Shown here: positions 42,389 to 50,541 of the stretch, in pieces
Position numbering within the stretch: position 1 is the first letter of the stretch
How the letters are laid out: every line of letters begins with the position of its first letter
Source: JBKBKC01 sp046294265
Lineage (GTDB): Bacteria > Pseudomonadota > Alphaproteobacteria > Rhodobacterales > Rhodobacteraceae
Length of the DNA stretch: 64,000 nucleotides
Reading direction: 5' to 3'
Assembly (NCBI GenBank): GCA_046294265.1
Contig: JBKBKC010000008.1
Location: 62,001-126,000, forward strand
Program-made: the position numbers and the translations under genes
Notes under the pieces: generated by a model
Told to the model about the DNA's origin: nothing
What the model saw: the letters and a program-made list of their open reading frames with translations, nothing else
The model's database searches: none

Positions 42389-43057
42389 ATGGACGGCAGC
42401 AGCAACGACAGGGCCCGCAAGGTGCCCAGCCACGAGGTCACCTATGCCCGCCTGCGCGACATGGTGCTCTATGGCCATCTCGAACCCGGCCAGGCGGTTA
42501 CCATCCAGGGGTTGATCCGCGACCTCGGTGCCGGGATGACCCCGGTGCGCGAGGCGATCCGCCGCCTGTCGGCCGAAGGCGCGCTGACGGCGCAGGGCAA
42601 CCGCCGCGTCGCGGTGCCCGCCATGACGGCGGCCCTGGTCGATCAGGTCGCCTTCGCCCGTCTTGCCATCGAACCGCGCATGGCCGCCCTTGCCGCACCC
42701 AACCTTGACCCCGCCGTGATCCGCCGCTTGGAAGAAGCCGACGCCAGGGTGGACCACGCCATTCGCGTCGGCGACATCCCCGCCTATCTGGCGGGCAACC
42801 TCGCGTTCCACTTCACGCTCTATGAGGCGGCTGGCACGCCGATCCTGCTCGACCTTGCCCGCTCGCTCTGGCTGCGCTTCGGTCCGTCGCTGCGGGTGGT
42901 CTGCGCCCGCTACGGCGATCTCGAACTGCCCGATCGGCATGCCGAGGTGCTGGCCGCGGCCCGCGCCGCCGACAGCCCCGCGCTGGCCCGCGCCATCGAA
43001 CGCGACATCATGGAGGGCGTGGACCAGGTGCGCGCGGCGCTCGCGCTTGATGGCTGA
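42389..43057 (+). CDS. GntR-family regulator (FadR/FCD subfamily)
   Basis: Regulator of 222 residues. The N-terminal winged helix includes VTYARLRDMVLYGHLEPGQA, IQGLIRDLGAGMTPVREAIR and AEGALTAQGNRRVAVP. The C-terminal FCD domain has the metal/ligand helices LAIEPRMAALAAPNL, NLAFHFTLYEAAGTP and DRHAEVLAAARAADSPALAR. The start MDGSSNDRARKVPSHEVTYA is preferred to a longer frame. It lies upstream of a class III aminotransferase on the same strand, whose promoter region carries two perfect palindromes. It probably represses that gene. Confidence 0.92.
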   Translation: MDGSSNDRARKVPSHEVTYARLRDMVLYGHLEPGQAVTIQGLIRDLGAGMTPVREAIRRLSAEGALTAQGNRRVAVPAMTAALVDQVAFARLAIEPRMAALAAPNLDPAVIRRLEEADARVDHAIRVGDIPAYLAGNLAFHFTLYEAAGTPILLDLARSLWLRFGPSLRVVCARYGDLELPDRHAEVLAAARAADSPALARAIERDIMEGVDQVRAALALDG

Positions 43058-43077
43058 CCCATGGCTCCGCGGTCGCA

Positions 43078-43236
43078 GGGGGCGTTCCGCCCCCTCGCCC
43101 CTTGCGGGGCTCACCCCCCGAGGGTATTTGATCAAGGAGAGACAAATTTGAGTCAATTTTTCCCCTCTCCTTGATCAAATACCCCGCGGGGGGAAGGGCC
43201 CGGCACGGGCCCTGGGGGGCGCGAAGCCCCCCTTTT
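43078..43236. repeat. Dispersed palindromic repeat, copy 4 (two-armed) with a terminator-like hairpin
   Basis: A GGGGGC-GTTCC-GCCCCC-type hairpin is followed by a long inverted repeat. The left arm (43114-43141) reads CCCCCCGAGGGTATTTG then ATCAAGGAGAG; the right arm (43165-43192) is nearly its reverse complement. After it comes GGGGGGC-GCGAA-GCCCCCC-TTTT at 43214-43236, a good intrinsic terminator for the GntR gene. The outer core matches copy 1, but the inner arm sequence is entirely different and still paired. Confidence 0.85.
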
Positions 43237-43261
43237 GAACGGCAAGGCAACGAGGCGGCAA

Positions 43262-43308
43262 AAATTTGATCAAATTTCTTGCAAGGCTCGGCGCCGGATC
43301 CTAGGATC
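43262..43308. promoter_or_regulatory. Two perfect palindromes before the aminotransferase gene
   Basis: AAATTTGATCAAATTT (43262-43277, 16 bases, perfect) and GATCCTAGGATC (43297-43308, 12 bases, perfect) lie 63-109 bases upstream of the ATG. They are good candidate binding sites for the GntR regulator encoded just upstream. Confidence 0.55.
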
Positions 43309-43370
43309 AGCCGAAAGGGGCGGCGCGCGACTCGGCGCAGGACGCGGCCCGTGGTCAAAGGAGCCCAGCC

Positions 43371-44765
43371 ATGAACATGATCACCAACCAGCTGCCCACG
43401 GCGGAACTCCAGGCGCTCGACGCCGCCCACCACATGCACCCCTTCACCGACGGCCCCGGCCTTGCCGCCAAGGGCGCCCGCGTCATCACCCGCGGCCAGG
43501 GTGTCTGGCTGACCGACAGCGAAGGCAACCGCATCCTCGACGCCATGGCGGGCCTGTGGTGCGTCAACATCGGCTATGGCCGGCGCGAGCTTGCCGCCGT
43601 CGCCGCCCGCCAGATGGAAGAACTCGCCTATTACAACACCTTCTTCCAGACCACCCACATCCCCGCCATCGCCCTTGCCGCCAAGATCGCCGAACTGGCC
43701 CCGGGCGACCTCAACCATGTCTTCTTCGCGGGCTCGGGGTCCGAGGCGAACGACACCAACATCCGCCTCGTGCGCCGCTACTGGGATGTGATGGGCAAAC
43801 CCTGGCGCCGCATCATCATCAGCCGCTGGAACGGCTACCACGGCTCCACCATGGGCGGCGGCTCGCTCGGGGGCATGAAGCCCATCCATGCCCACGGCGG
43901 CCTGATCGACGGCATCGCCCATATCGACGAGCCGAACTGGTGGGCCGCAGGCGGCCACCACACGCCGGAGGAATTCGGCCTCGCCCGCGCGCAGCAGCTT
44001 GAGGAGCGTATCCTGCAACTCGGCCCCGACAACGTCGCGGCCTTCATCGGCGAACCCGTGCAGGGGGCGGGCGGCGTCATCGTCCCGCCCGAAACCTACT
44101 GGCCCGAGATCCAGCGCATCTGCGACAAATACGGGATCCTCCTGATCGCGGATGAGGTCATCACCGGCTTCGGCCGCACCGGCAACTGGTTCGGGTCGCA
44201 GACCTTCGGCATCAAGCCCCACATCATGACCATCGCCAAGGGCCTGTCGTCCGGCTACCAGCCCATCGGCGGCTCGGTCGTCTGCGACCATGTGGCCGAG
44301 GTGATCGGGCAGGGGGGCGAGTTCTTCCACGGCTACACCTACTCCGGCCACCCCGTCGCCGCCGCCGTCGCCCTGGAAAACCTGCGCATCATCGAAGAAG
44401 AGGGGATCGTCGAGCATGTCCGCAACACCGCCCACCCCTATCTGAACGCCCGCTGGCAGGCCCTGACCGACCACCCGCTTGTGGGCGAGGCGAAACTCGT
44501 GGGCCTCATGGGCTCCATCGCGCTGACCCCCGACAAGGCCACCCGCGCCCGCTTTGCGTCCGAGCCCGGCACCGTCGGCATGCGCTGCCGCGACCGCTGC
44601 TTTGCCAACGACCTGATCATGCGCGCCGTCGGCGACCGCATGATCATCTCGCCGCCGCTGGTGATCTCGGAGGACGAGATCGACGTGCTGGTGGACCGCG
44701 CGACGAAATCGCTGGACGAGTGCCTGGAGGGTCTGGTGCGGGACGGGATGATGGTGGCGGGGTGA
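43371..44765 (+). CDS. Class III PLP-dependent aminotransferase (putrescine/omega-amino acid type)
   Basis: Aminotransferase of 464 residues. The ATG follows AAAGGAGCCCAGCC. The cofactor lysine is in HIMTIAKGLSSGYQPIGG and the preceding PLP Asp in ILLIADEVITGFGRTGNWFG. FFAGSGSEANDTNIRLVRRY and EPVQGAGGVIVPPETYW are typical of the SpuC/putrescine-pyruvate and beta-alanine aminotransferase group. It would move an amino group from a polyamine or omega-amino acid to pyruvate. The GntR gene upstream is the likely regulator. The exact substrate cannot be read from the sequence. Confidence 0.9.
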   Translation: MNMITNQLPTAELQALDAAHHMHPFTDGPGLAAKGARVITRGQGVWLTDSEGNRILDAMAGLWCVNIGYGRRELAAVAARQMEELAYYNTFFQTTHIPAIALAAKIAELAPGDLNHVFFAGSGSEANDTNIRLVRRYWDVMGKPWRRIIISRWNGYHGSTMGGGSLGGMKPIHAHGGLIDGIAHIDEPNWWAAGGHHTPEEFGLARAQQLEERILQLGPDNVAAFIGEPVQGAGGVIVPPETYWPEIQRICDKYGILLIADEVITGFGRTGNWFGSQTFGIKPHIMTIAKGLSSGYQPIGGSVVCDHVAEVIGQGGEFFHGYTYSGHPVAAAVALENLRIIEEEGIVEHVRNTAHPYLNARWQALTDHPLVGEAKLVGLMGSIALTPDKATRARFASEPGTVGMRCRDRCFANDLIMRAVGDRMIISPPLVISEDEIDVLVDRATKSLDECLEGLVRDGMMVAG

Positions 44766-44867
44766 GGGGGGGACAAAAATTAGCCATCAGGCGTCATATC
44801 ATGCTCTAATTTGTGGCATTTGCGATTCGCAGTTTCTAGTACCTAGGGAATGCGCGCTTCAAGTCTG

Positions 44868-45584
44868 TCAGGTGTTTGGATAGAATTTTTGCATCCAACG
44901 CTTCATTACTTTCTCACTATACAGTATGGCTTCGCTTGCCGTTAGCCAGTCTCTTGGAACAAATGCGATCAGATGTGGGCACGATAAAGCTGCAAGCTGA
45001 CCAAGCTCAGAGATGACTGCATGTAGGCTGGTTGCTTCAATAAAGGGCCCTGAAACAATATCACCCTCTTGTTTCGGACGTAGCATATCCGTTGATTTCA
45101 TGTTCGGGTGCCCGGCAAGTTCAGAAAACAATCTGTAGTGCTCCTCGCGGCGCTTGTTTGCGAAGCCGTCGCGAGAGTCGAGTTTAATTCGCACTTTGAC
45201 AGGAGTAAAGTTTTCCTTGATTGTTTTCCGGTCAGCGGTGCGCCATGTTTCAATTAAGGTCGGCTCTGACCGAAATAGGTCAATAAGGAATATTGTTTCG
45301 AGCACATCTCTCATCACTAGGGCGCTATTCTGGAGATAGCCGGATAGCGCCAACTTTAGGCTTGATCCGAGAGCGTTGAAAATGCGAATGCCCAGAAACT
45401 GAATAGTCTTTAGGTTCTCATCTTTTGTTGGGTGCTCGCGGAAAATATCGACAATGTTCATTGTGCATTCAATCATTTCTAAGTGGATCTGCATATCAAT
45501 ATTATGAGCACAAAGTGTAGTCGCTTTACTCCGAAGCTGCTCCTCCTGAAAATGCAGCGTTACCAAATTTTTTGGAATTGGCAT
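44868..45584 (-). CDS. Orphan low-GC protein of unknown function
   Basis: A 238-residue protein encoded by DNA strikingly AT-richer than all flanking genes. The ATG at MPIPKNLVTLHFQEEQLRSK is preceded by AGAGGAAAACACC; an in-frame ATG 23 codons earlier is the alternative. It is mostly helical, without signal peptide. Notable segments are LGIRIFNALGSSLKLALSGY, LQNSALVMRDVLETIFLIDL and RREEHYRLFSELAGHPNMKS. No domain is recognised; the helical pattern resembles DUF5677/HEPN-like proteins only loosely. Codon use and GC suggest recent transfer. No partner gene lies beside it, and its function is not inferred. Confidence 0.75.
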   Translation of the reverse strand: MPIPKNLVTLHFQEEQLRSKATTLCAHNIDMQIHLEMIECTMNIVDIFREHPTKDENLKTIQFLGIRIFNALGSSLKLALSGYLQNSALVMRDVLETIFLIDLFRSEPTLIETWRTADRKTIKENFTPVKVRIKLDSRDGFANKRREEHYRLFSELAGHPNMKSTDMLRPKQEGDIVSGPFIEATSLHAVISELGQLAALSCPHLIAFVPRDWLTASEAILYSEKVMKRWMQKFYPNT

Positions 45585-45932
45585 TGGTGTTTTCCTCTTT
45601 GTTTCAGGAATTCCGTAGTGATACGGTGAGTTAGTGAGGCGAGGCTGCTTCAATCTTAGTCTGATAAGCTTTTTCAGTCCAAGATTTTCACCTTCGACTT
45701 TGTTGGAATCAATGTTTCAAAACTAAAATGTTCTGTTGAGAACGCAGACCAGCAACCTTGGCGGCGGCCATCGCCGCCGCCACGCGCCACATCTCCACCC
45801 TCCCGGTCGGGGGCCAAAGCCCCCGGCCAGCCCCCGCCCGCCCCCAGGCGGGGGCTTCACCCCCGCCCGGTCGGGGGCCGGCCTCTGGTGCGCAAGCCCA
45901 CCCGGTCCAACCCAACCGCCCCGAAACGCGCG

Positions 45933-45953
45933 GGAAAACGCAATGCGTTTTCC
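45933..45953. repeat. 21-base palindrome GGAAAACGCA-A-TGCGTTTTCC
   Basis: A perfect inverted repeat with ten-base arms around a single A, inside longer GC-rich flanks that also pair partly (CGCGCG on both sides). It could form a stable hairpin or be a binding site. It occurs once in this window. Confidence 0.7.
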
Positions 45954-46112
45954 GGTCCGCGCGCCCTGGCGTCACCGCCCGCTGCGCGCCCATCGCTGCT
46001 GCCCCCCCAGCGCCCAATGTCCCGGCCCCGGTGCCTCCGAATCGCGCCCACCCCCCGATTCGCCCGCAAAAGTTAACGCCCGACCACCGCGCGCCGTGTC
46101 GGGACGGATGCC

Positions 46113-46145
46113 AGACGCAAACCCGACGCGAACCAGACGCAAACC
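46113..46145 (+). repeat. Three tandem 11-base repeats
   Basis: AGACGCAAACC, CGACGCGAACC, AGACGCAAACC stand head to tail. The first and third are identical and the second differs at two positions. They lie 130-165 bases before the aminotransferase start and might be binding sites or simple repeat expansion. Confidence 0.65.
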
Positions 46146-46277
46146 AGCCCCCAAAAACCACGCCATCCCAACGGTTTAACCACCGCGCGCCGCCATTCGG
46201 AGAAAACGTCCCGACACGCCCCCACTTCCCTGCGCGCAACACCTCGCCTATCCATGACACGTCCCATGGAGCCCCCG

Positions 46278-47507
46278 ATGCAGCATCCCCCCGCCGTCAA
46301 GCCCGCTACCCTCGCCGCAGGCCGCGCCTACCTCGCGATCCCCGGCCCCTCCACCATGCCGGACCGAGTCCTTGCGGCCATGCACCGCGCGGCCCCCAAC
46401 ATCTATGCGGGCGAACTCCATACGTTGGTGGATGGCCTCTGGGACGACCTGCGCGCCGTGGCCCAGACGCGCCATCACGTCGCCATGTATATCGGCAACG
46501 GCCATGCCGGGTGGGAAGCCGCCAACACCAACCTTTTTTCTCGTGGAGACAAGGCCTTGGCGCTGGCCACCGGCCGTTTCGGCATCGGCTGGGCCGAAAC
46601 CGCCCGCGCCATCGGGGTGGAGGTGGAGCTTCTGGACTTCGGCACCTCGGCCCCGGTGGACATGGGCCTGGTCGAGGCGGCGCTCCGCGCCGACAAAGCC
46701 CACAAGATCAAGGCCTTGCTGACCACACACGTCGATACCTCCTCCTCCACCCGCACTGATATCCCGGCCCTGCGGCGGCTGTTGGACAGCCTCGGCCACC
46801 CCGCCCTGCTGGCCGTCGACTGCATCGCGAGCCTCGGCTGCGACGAATACCGGATGGACGACTGGGGCGTGGACCTGACGGTGGCCGCCTCCCAGAAGGG
46901 CCTGATGACACCGCCCGGCATGGCCTTCCTCTGGGTCAGCGACAAGGCCCTGAAATCCTGTGAGAATTCCGATCTGCGCACGCCCTATTGGGACTGGCGG
47001 CCGCGCATCCATGGCCCCGAATTCTGGCAATACTTCGCCGGAACCGCCCCCACGCACCACCTCTTCGGCCTGGCCGAGGCGCTGACGATGCTCCTGCGCG
47101 AGGAAGGCCTGCCCGCCGTCTGGGCCCGCCACGAGACGCTCGCCCGCGCCGTATGGGCGGCCTTCGACACCTGGGGAACCGGCAACCCGCTGATTTCGCT
47201 GAACGTCCTTGACCCCGCCTATCGCGGCCGCTCGGTCACCGCCGCGCGCCTTGGCAGCCCCGACGCGACGCGCCTGCGGGAATGGTGCGAAACGCACGCC
47301 GGCGTCACCCTCGGCATCGGTCTCGGCATGGCCCCCCCTGGCGACTCCGCCTGGCACGGCTTCCTGCGCGTGGCCCACATGGGCCACGTCAACGCCCACA
47401 TGACGCTTGGCGCGCTTGCGGTGATGGAGGCGGGCATGGGCGCCCTCGGCATCGCTCATGGGCGGGGCGGGGTGCAGGAAGCGACCAGGATCGTGGCGGG
47501 GGCCTGA
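46278..47507 (+). CDS. Alanine/serine-glyoxylate aminotransferase family protein
   Basis: Class V PLP aminotransferase of 409 residues. The start MQHPPAVKPATLAAGRAYLA is chosen because GGAG stands seven bases before it; two ATGs upstream in frame are alternatives. YLAIPGPSTMPDRVLAAMHR, the PLP-binding AVDCIASLGCDEYRMDDWGV and the lysine in AASQKGLMTPPGMAFLWVS are typical. It would convert glyoxylate to glycine using serine or alanine. C-terminal LRVAHMGHVNAHMTLGALAV is also a family signature. No glyoxylate or serine-cycle genes are adjacent. Confidence 0.9.
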   Translation: MQHPPAVKPATLAAGRAYLAIPGPSTMPDRVLAAMHRAAPNIYAGELHTLVDGLWDDLRAVAQTRHHVAMYIGNGHAGWEAANTNLFSRGDKALALATGRFGIGWAETARAIGVEVELLDFGTSAPVDMGLVEAALRADKAHKIKALLTTHVDTSSSTRTDIPALRRLLDSLGHPALLAVDCIASLGCDEYRMDDWGVDLTVAASQKGLMTPPGMAFLWVSDKALKSCENSDLRTPYWDWRPRIHGPEFWQYFAGTAPTHHLFGLAEALTMLLREEGLPAVWARHETLARAVWAAFDTWGTGNPLISLNVLDPAYRGRSVTAARLGSPDATRLREWCETHAGVTLGIGLGMAPPGDSAWHGFLRVAHMGHVNAHMTLGALAVMEAGMGALGIAHGRGGVQEATRIVAGA

Positions 47508-47599
47508 CCCGCGTCACGACTGCGCGATCCACACCGACCGAAGGAAACCATCGGGGCGCGGCAGGCGTATCATCTTGTAATGACGCAAGGAGAATGCCC

Positions 47600-48259
47600 A
47601 TGCCCGCCCGCCCCATCCTCGCCCCGCTTGCGGTCGCGGCCATGATCTTGGCCGCGACGCCGGCCCTGCCACTTGGCCCGGTGGAGTTTGGAGGTTGGAC
47701 CGAACAGCGGTTCTCGCTCTTTGCCCCCGCACGGTTCCAGCAGTCGGGCAGCGGCGTGACGGTGCGCGCGGACCGGTCTGTATCGCTGATCTGGCGAGCG
47801 CTGCCCGAGGGGTTCTGGCCCGCCCGCCGCGCCCGCTGGGACTGGCAGGTGGGGATGGGCGTGCCTGCCACCGACCTGACCAAGAAGGGCGGCGACGACC
47901 GCAACCTTGCGGTGTATTTCGTTTTCATGCCCGAAGATCGCGCCCGCGCCTTCGGCAGTCGCCCCAATCTGCGCCGCCTTCTGGGCGAGGACCAGGCGCG
48001 GGTGCTGGTCTATGTCTGGGGTGGCGACGTGGCGCGTGGCGCGGTGTTGCCCTCGGCATATCTCGGCGCACGGGGGCGCACGGTGGTGCTGCGCGCGCCC
48101 GCACCGGGCCGGTTTTCCGAAGGCGTCGATCTCGCCGCCGATCACCTGCGCGCGTTCGGCACAGCCCCGGCGGCCCTCGTCGGCCTCGCGGTCTCGGCCG
48201 ACAGCGACGACACGGGCACGGTTATCGAGGCCAGGCTGTCCGGCCTTCGTGTTGACTGA
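47600..48259 (+). CDS. DUF3047 family secreted protein
   Basis: Protein of 219 residues with a signal peptide (MPARPILAPLAVAAMILAAT, then PALPLG). The second of two close ATGs is chosen because AAGGAG is at the right distance. The mature domain has SVSLIWRALPEGFWPARRAR, WDWQVGMGVPATDLTKKGGD and DRNLAVYFVF, plus VLVYVWGGDVARGAVLPSAY and LVGLAVSADSDDTGTVIEAR, matching DUF3047. Function unknown; a periplasmic location is expected. Confidence 0.85.
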   Translation: MPARPILAPLAVAAMILAATPALPLGPVEFGGWTEQRFSLFAPARFQQSGSGVTVRADRSVSLIWRALPEGFWPARRARWDWQVGMGVPATDLTKKGGDDRNLAVYFVFMPEDRARAFGSRPNLRRLLGEDQARVLVYVWGGDVARGAVLPSAYLGARGRTVVLRAPAPGRFSEGVDLAADHLRAFGTAPAALVGLAVSADSDDTGTVIEARLSGLRVD

Positions 48260-48268
48260 GCAAAGAGA

Positions 48269-48410
48269 AGGGGGCCTTCCGCCCCCCTCTGGCGCATCCG
48301 CGCCATTCACCCCCCGAGGATACTTGAGGACAGAAGAACGGGCCTCCTGCGTCTTCTTCTGTCCACAAATATCCCGGGGGGAGGCCGCAGGCCGGGGGGC
48401 AGCGCCCCCC
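48269..48410. repeat. Dispersed palindromic repeat, copy 5 (two-armed)
   Basis: An AGGGGGC-CTTCC-GCCCCCCT hairpin is followed by the left arm CCCCCCGAGGATACTTG with AGGACAGAAGAA (48310-48338) and the right arm TTCTTCTGTCCACAAATATC with CCGGGGGG (48353-48381). A GGGGGGC-AGC-GCCCCCC hairpin closes the unit. It lies between the convergent DUF3047 and D-lyxose isomerase genes. The arms closely match copy 1. Confidence 0.85.
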
Positions 48411-48419
48411 TTCGCCGTT

Positions 48420-49103
48420 TCAGCCCGGCCAGCGGTCGTAATCCGATACCAGCAGGTGCAGTGGGGCCTCATCTTCATCCACCTTGGCAAAGCGGCCGAT
48501 ATGATCGCGGAAGATGTTGTCGGTCAGGTCGTCATTGACCGTGCTCACCTCGCCGATCAGCACGTCGCCCCCCTCGCCCCAGAAGGCATGCCAGTCGCCT
48601 GGCATCAGCGTCACGCTTTCCCCCGGGGCCAGGCGCAGCTTGTCGCCCGGGCGATAGGCGCGCGGCGCGCCGTCGCACAGCACCGTGCCGCCGCGGTCCT
48701 CGGCAAAGCCGCCCCCGTCGTCGGAGCCGTAGAGCTCCACCACAAGCACGGCCCCGCCACGGTTGATGATATCCTCCGCCTTGAGCGCATGGGTGTGCAT
48801 GGGCGAGAGCTGGTCTTGCCGGGAAATCAACAGCTTCTCGGCATAGGCCATGCCGCGGCCCGCTGTCAGGTCGCCCGGGCGGCCGTTGCGAAGGGTGAAC
48901 AGGAACAGACCCATACGGTCGAAATCGCCCATCCCGTAATCGGTGATGTCCCACCCCATCCGGGCCTCGGCGATCCGGGTGCCGGGCCCACGGGCGCGGA
49001 ATTCCTCGGGAGACCATCTGGCGAAGGGCGGCAGCGCAAAGCCATGGCGGCGGATCATGTCATCGGCCTCGGCCATGATCCTGTTGATGCGTGAGCGTTT
49101 CAT
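48420..49103 (-). CDS. D-lyxose ketol-isomerase
   Basis: Cupin-fold sugar isomerase of 227 residues. The metal-binding pattern is clear: LSPMHTHALKAEDIINRGG (two His and a Glu) and LMPGDWHAFWGEGGDVLIGE (the fourth ligand His). The N-terminus MKRSRINRIMAEADDMIRRH with GWDITDYGMGDFDRMGLFLF is typical of the family formerly called DUF1498. It interconverts D-lyxose with D-xylulose and often D-mannose with D-fructose. No sugar transporter or kinase is adjacent, so its pathway here is open. Confidence 0.88.
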   Translation of the reverse strand: MKRSRINRIMAEADDMIRRHGFALPPFARWSPEEFRARGPGTRIAEARMGWDITDYGMGDFDRMGLFLFTLRNGRPGDLTAGRGMAYAEKLLISRQDQLSPMHTHALKAEDIINRGGAVLVVELYGSDDGGGFAEDRGGTVLCDGAPRAYRPGDKLRLAPGESVTLMPGDWHAFWGEGGDVLIGEVSTVNDDLTDNIFRDHIGRFAKVDEDEAPLHLLVSDYDRWPG

Positions 49104-49153
49104 GCGCTGGCCTCCTGTCTGGCGGCACAGGATAGGCGCACGGCCATCACCCC

Positions 49154-50491
49154 TCAAGGGGCGGTTTGCGCCCGGAACCGCCAGACCAGCACCACCCCCG
49201 CCGCGGCCAGCGCCACCAGCCAGCCCAGCCATACCCCCGCGGGCCCCATCCCGCCGGAATGCGCGAGAACCCATCCCAGCGGAATGCCCGTGGTCCAGTA
49301 GGCGGCCATCGACACCCATGCGGCGAACCCGGTGTCTGACAGTCCGCGCAGCGCCCCGACCATGCTGGACTGCACCCCGTCGAATACCTGCATCACCGCG
49401 AATACCAGAAGGATCGTCGCGGCCATCGCCACCACCTGCGGGTCGGGGCTGATCGCGCCTGCGATGCGCTCGCCGAACAGGCCAAGCAGCACCGCCACCG
49501 TGCCCAGCCAGGCTGTGGCCAGCCCCAGCCCCGCCCAGGCCACCGGACGCGTCCGCGCCACCTCGCCCGCGCCGCGCACCTGCGCCACGCGCACCGCGAT
49601 GGCCTGCGCAATGCCGAGAGGCAGCATGTAGAGGACACCGCCCAGGGCCATCGCCACCTGGTTGCCTGCCAGCGCCACCGTGCCAAAGGTGCCGATCATC
49701 AGCGTGGCGACGGTCATCGCACCTGTCTCGGCCAGATACATCAGGCCGAGGGGTGCCCCCTCGCGCGCCGTCGCCGCAATTTCGGTCCGGCTCAGCGCGC
49801 CACGCGTGCGCAGGCGGCGCAGGCGGGGCGCGAGGCTCCACCACCCCCAGGCCGCCGCGAGCGCCAGCACCTCGGAGGCCAGCGTGCCGATCCCCGCTCC
49901 GGTCAGCCCCAGTGCCGGGATCGGCCCCGCCCCCCAGATCAGGGCATAGTTCAGCGGGATGTTCAGCGCGACCGCCAGATAGGCGAATGCCGTGCCGATC
50001 CAGGGTCGTCCCACCGCCTCGAAGGACGACCGGAACACGGTCAGCATGCCGAAAGGCACCGTCCAGGCGGCGATGAGACACCAATAGGGGAACACCACCG
50101 CAAGCACCTCGGGCGGCTGCCCCACGATCGGCAACAATGGCCAGACCCCCAGCATCGCAAGACCCGCCCCCGCCCCCGCGATGGCCCCCAGCGCAAGGCC
50201 GCCGCGCAGGATCGACGGGATGCGCCGCCCCTGGCGCGCGCCAAAGGCCGTGCCGATGCGCACCTGCACGGCAGAGACGAGGCCATAGACCGCCGCGCCC
50301 ACGATGATGCCGAAGGCGCTGGTCAGTCCCACCGCCGCCAGCGGCAGCGCGCCAAGCGGGGCCAGCATCAGCGAGTCCGTCACCGCCAGCAGCGACCCTG
50401 CGGCGAGGCCCGCCACCATGGGCAGCGACAGCGCAACAATGCCCGGTATTTCCGACCGAACGGATGCCATGGCCGTGGCCTTGCCCGTCAT
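49154..50491 (-). CDS. MATE family efflux transporter
   Basis: Membrane protein of 445 residues with twelve predicted spans in two MatE repeats. The first begins EIPGIVALSLPMVAGLAAGS and contains VTDSLMLAPLGALPLAAVGL; the second begins near EGAPLGLMYLAETGAMTVAT. It exports cationic drugs or metabolites in exchange for protons or sodium. ATG at 50491 has GGAG seven bases before it. It is divergent from a TetR regulator with a 17-base palindrome between the two genes, so it is probably repressed by that protein. Confidence 0.91.
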   Translation of the reverse strand: MTGKATAMASVRSEIPGIVALSLPMVAGLAAGSLLAVTDSLMLAPLGALPLAAVGLTSAFGIIVGAAVYGLVSAVQVRIGTAFGARQGRRIPSILRGGLALGAIAGAGAGLAMLGVWPLLPIVGQPPEVLAVVFPYWCLIAAWTVPFGMLTVFRSSFEAVGRPWIGTAFAYLAVALNIPLNYALIWGAGPIPALGLTGAGIGTLASEVLALAAAWGWWSLAPRLRRLRTRGALSRTEIAATAREGAPLGLMYLAETGAMTVATLMIGTFGTVALAGNQVAMALGGVLYMLPLGIAQAIAVRVAQVRGAGEVARTRPVAWAGLGLATAWLGTVAVLLGLFGERIAGAISPDPQVVAMAATILLVFAVMQVFDGVQSSMVGALRGLSDTGFAAWVSMAAYWTTGIPLGWVLAHSGGMGPAGVWLGWLVALAAAGVVLVWRFRAQTAP

Positions 50492-50512
50492 CTTGCTGCT
50501 CCACGCGATTTG

Positions 50513-50529
50513 ACATACGGTTCGTATGT
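50513..50529. promoter_or_regulatory. TetR-type operator between MATE and TetR genes
   Basis: ACATACG-GTT-CGTATGT, perfect seven-base arms with a three-base centre, lies 22 bases before the MATE ATG and 13 bases before the TetR ATG. The place and shape fit an autoregulatory operator controlling both genes. Confidence 0.72.
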
Positions 50530-50541
50530 GCAGCCCCTGCC

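Larger units (their letters stand above)
45585..46277. other. Long non-coding region with palindrome and short tandem repeats
   Basis: 693 bases. The first 150 continue the low-GC composition and hold the promoter of the orphan gene. From about 45750 the sequence becomes very GC-rich with GGGGGC/GCCCCC hairpins. The open frames there are proline/arginine-rich and not protein-like. It contains the palindrome at 45933 and the triple repeat at 46113, which are listed separately. Confidence 0.6.

Noticed and set aside
41905..42441. 178-residue minus-strand frame before and across the GntR start
   Set aside because: A short part looks protein-like but the frame overlaps the well supported GntR N-terminus and matches no family; kept only as a remark on the gap.
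46113..46145. CRISPR array
   Set aside because: Three adjacent 11-base repeats without spacers are simple tandem repeats; no cas gene or regularly spaced repeats occur anywhere in the window.
45736..46260. Overlapping open frames in both directions before the class V aminotransferase
   Set aside because: They consist of proline/arginine-rich low-complexity sequence through G/C hairpins, with no ribosome sites.
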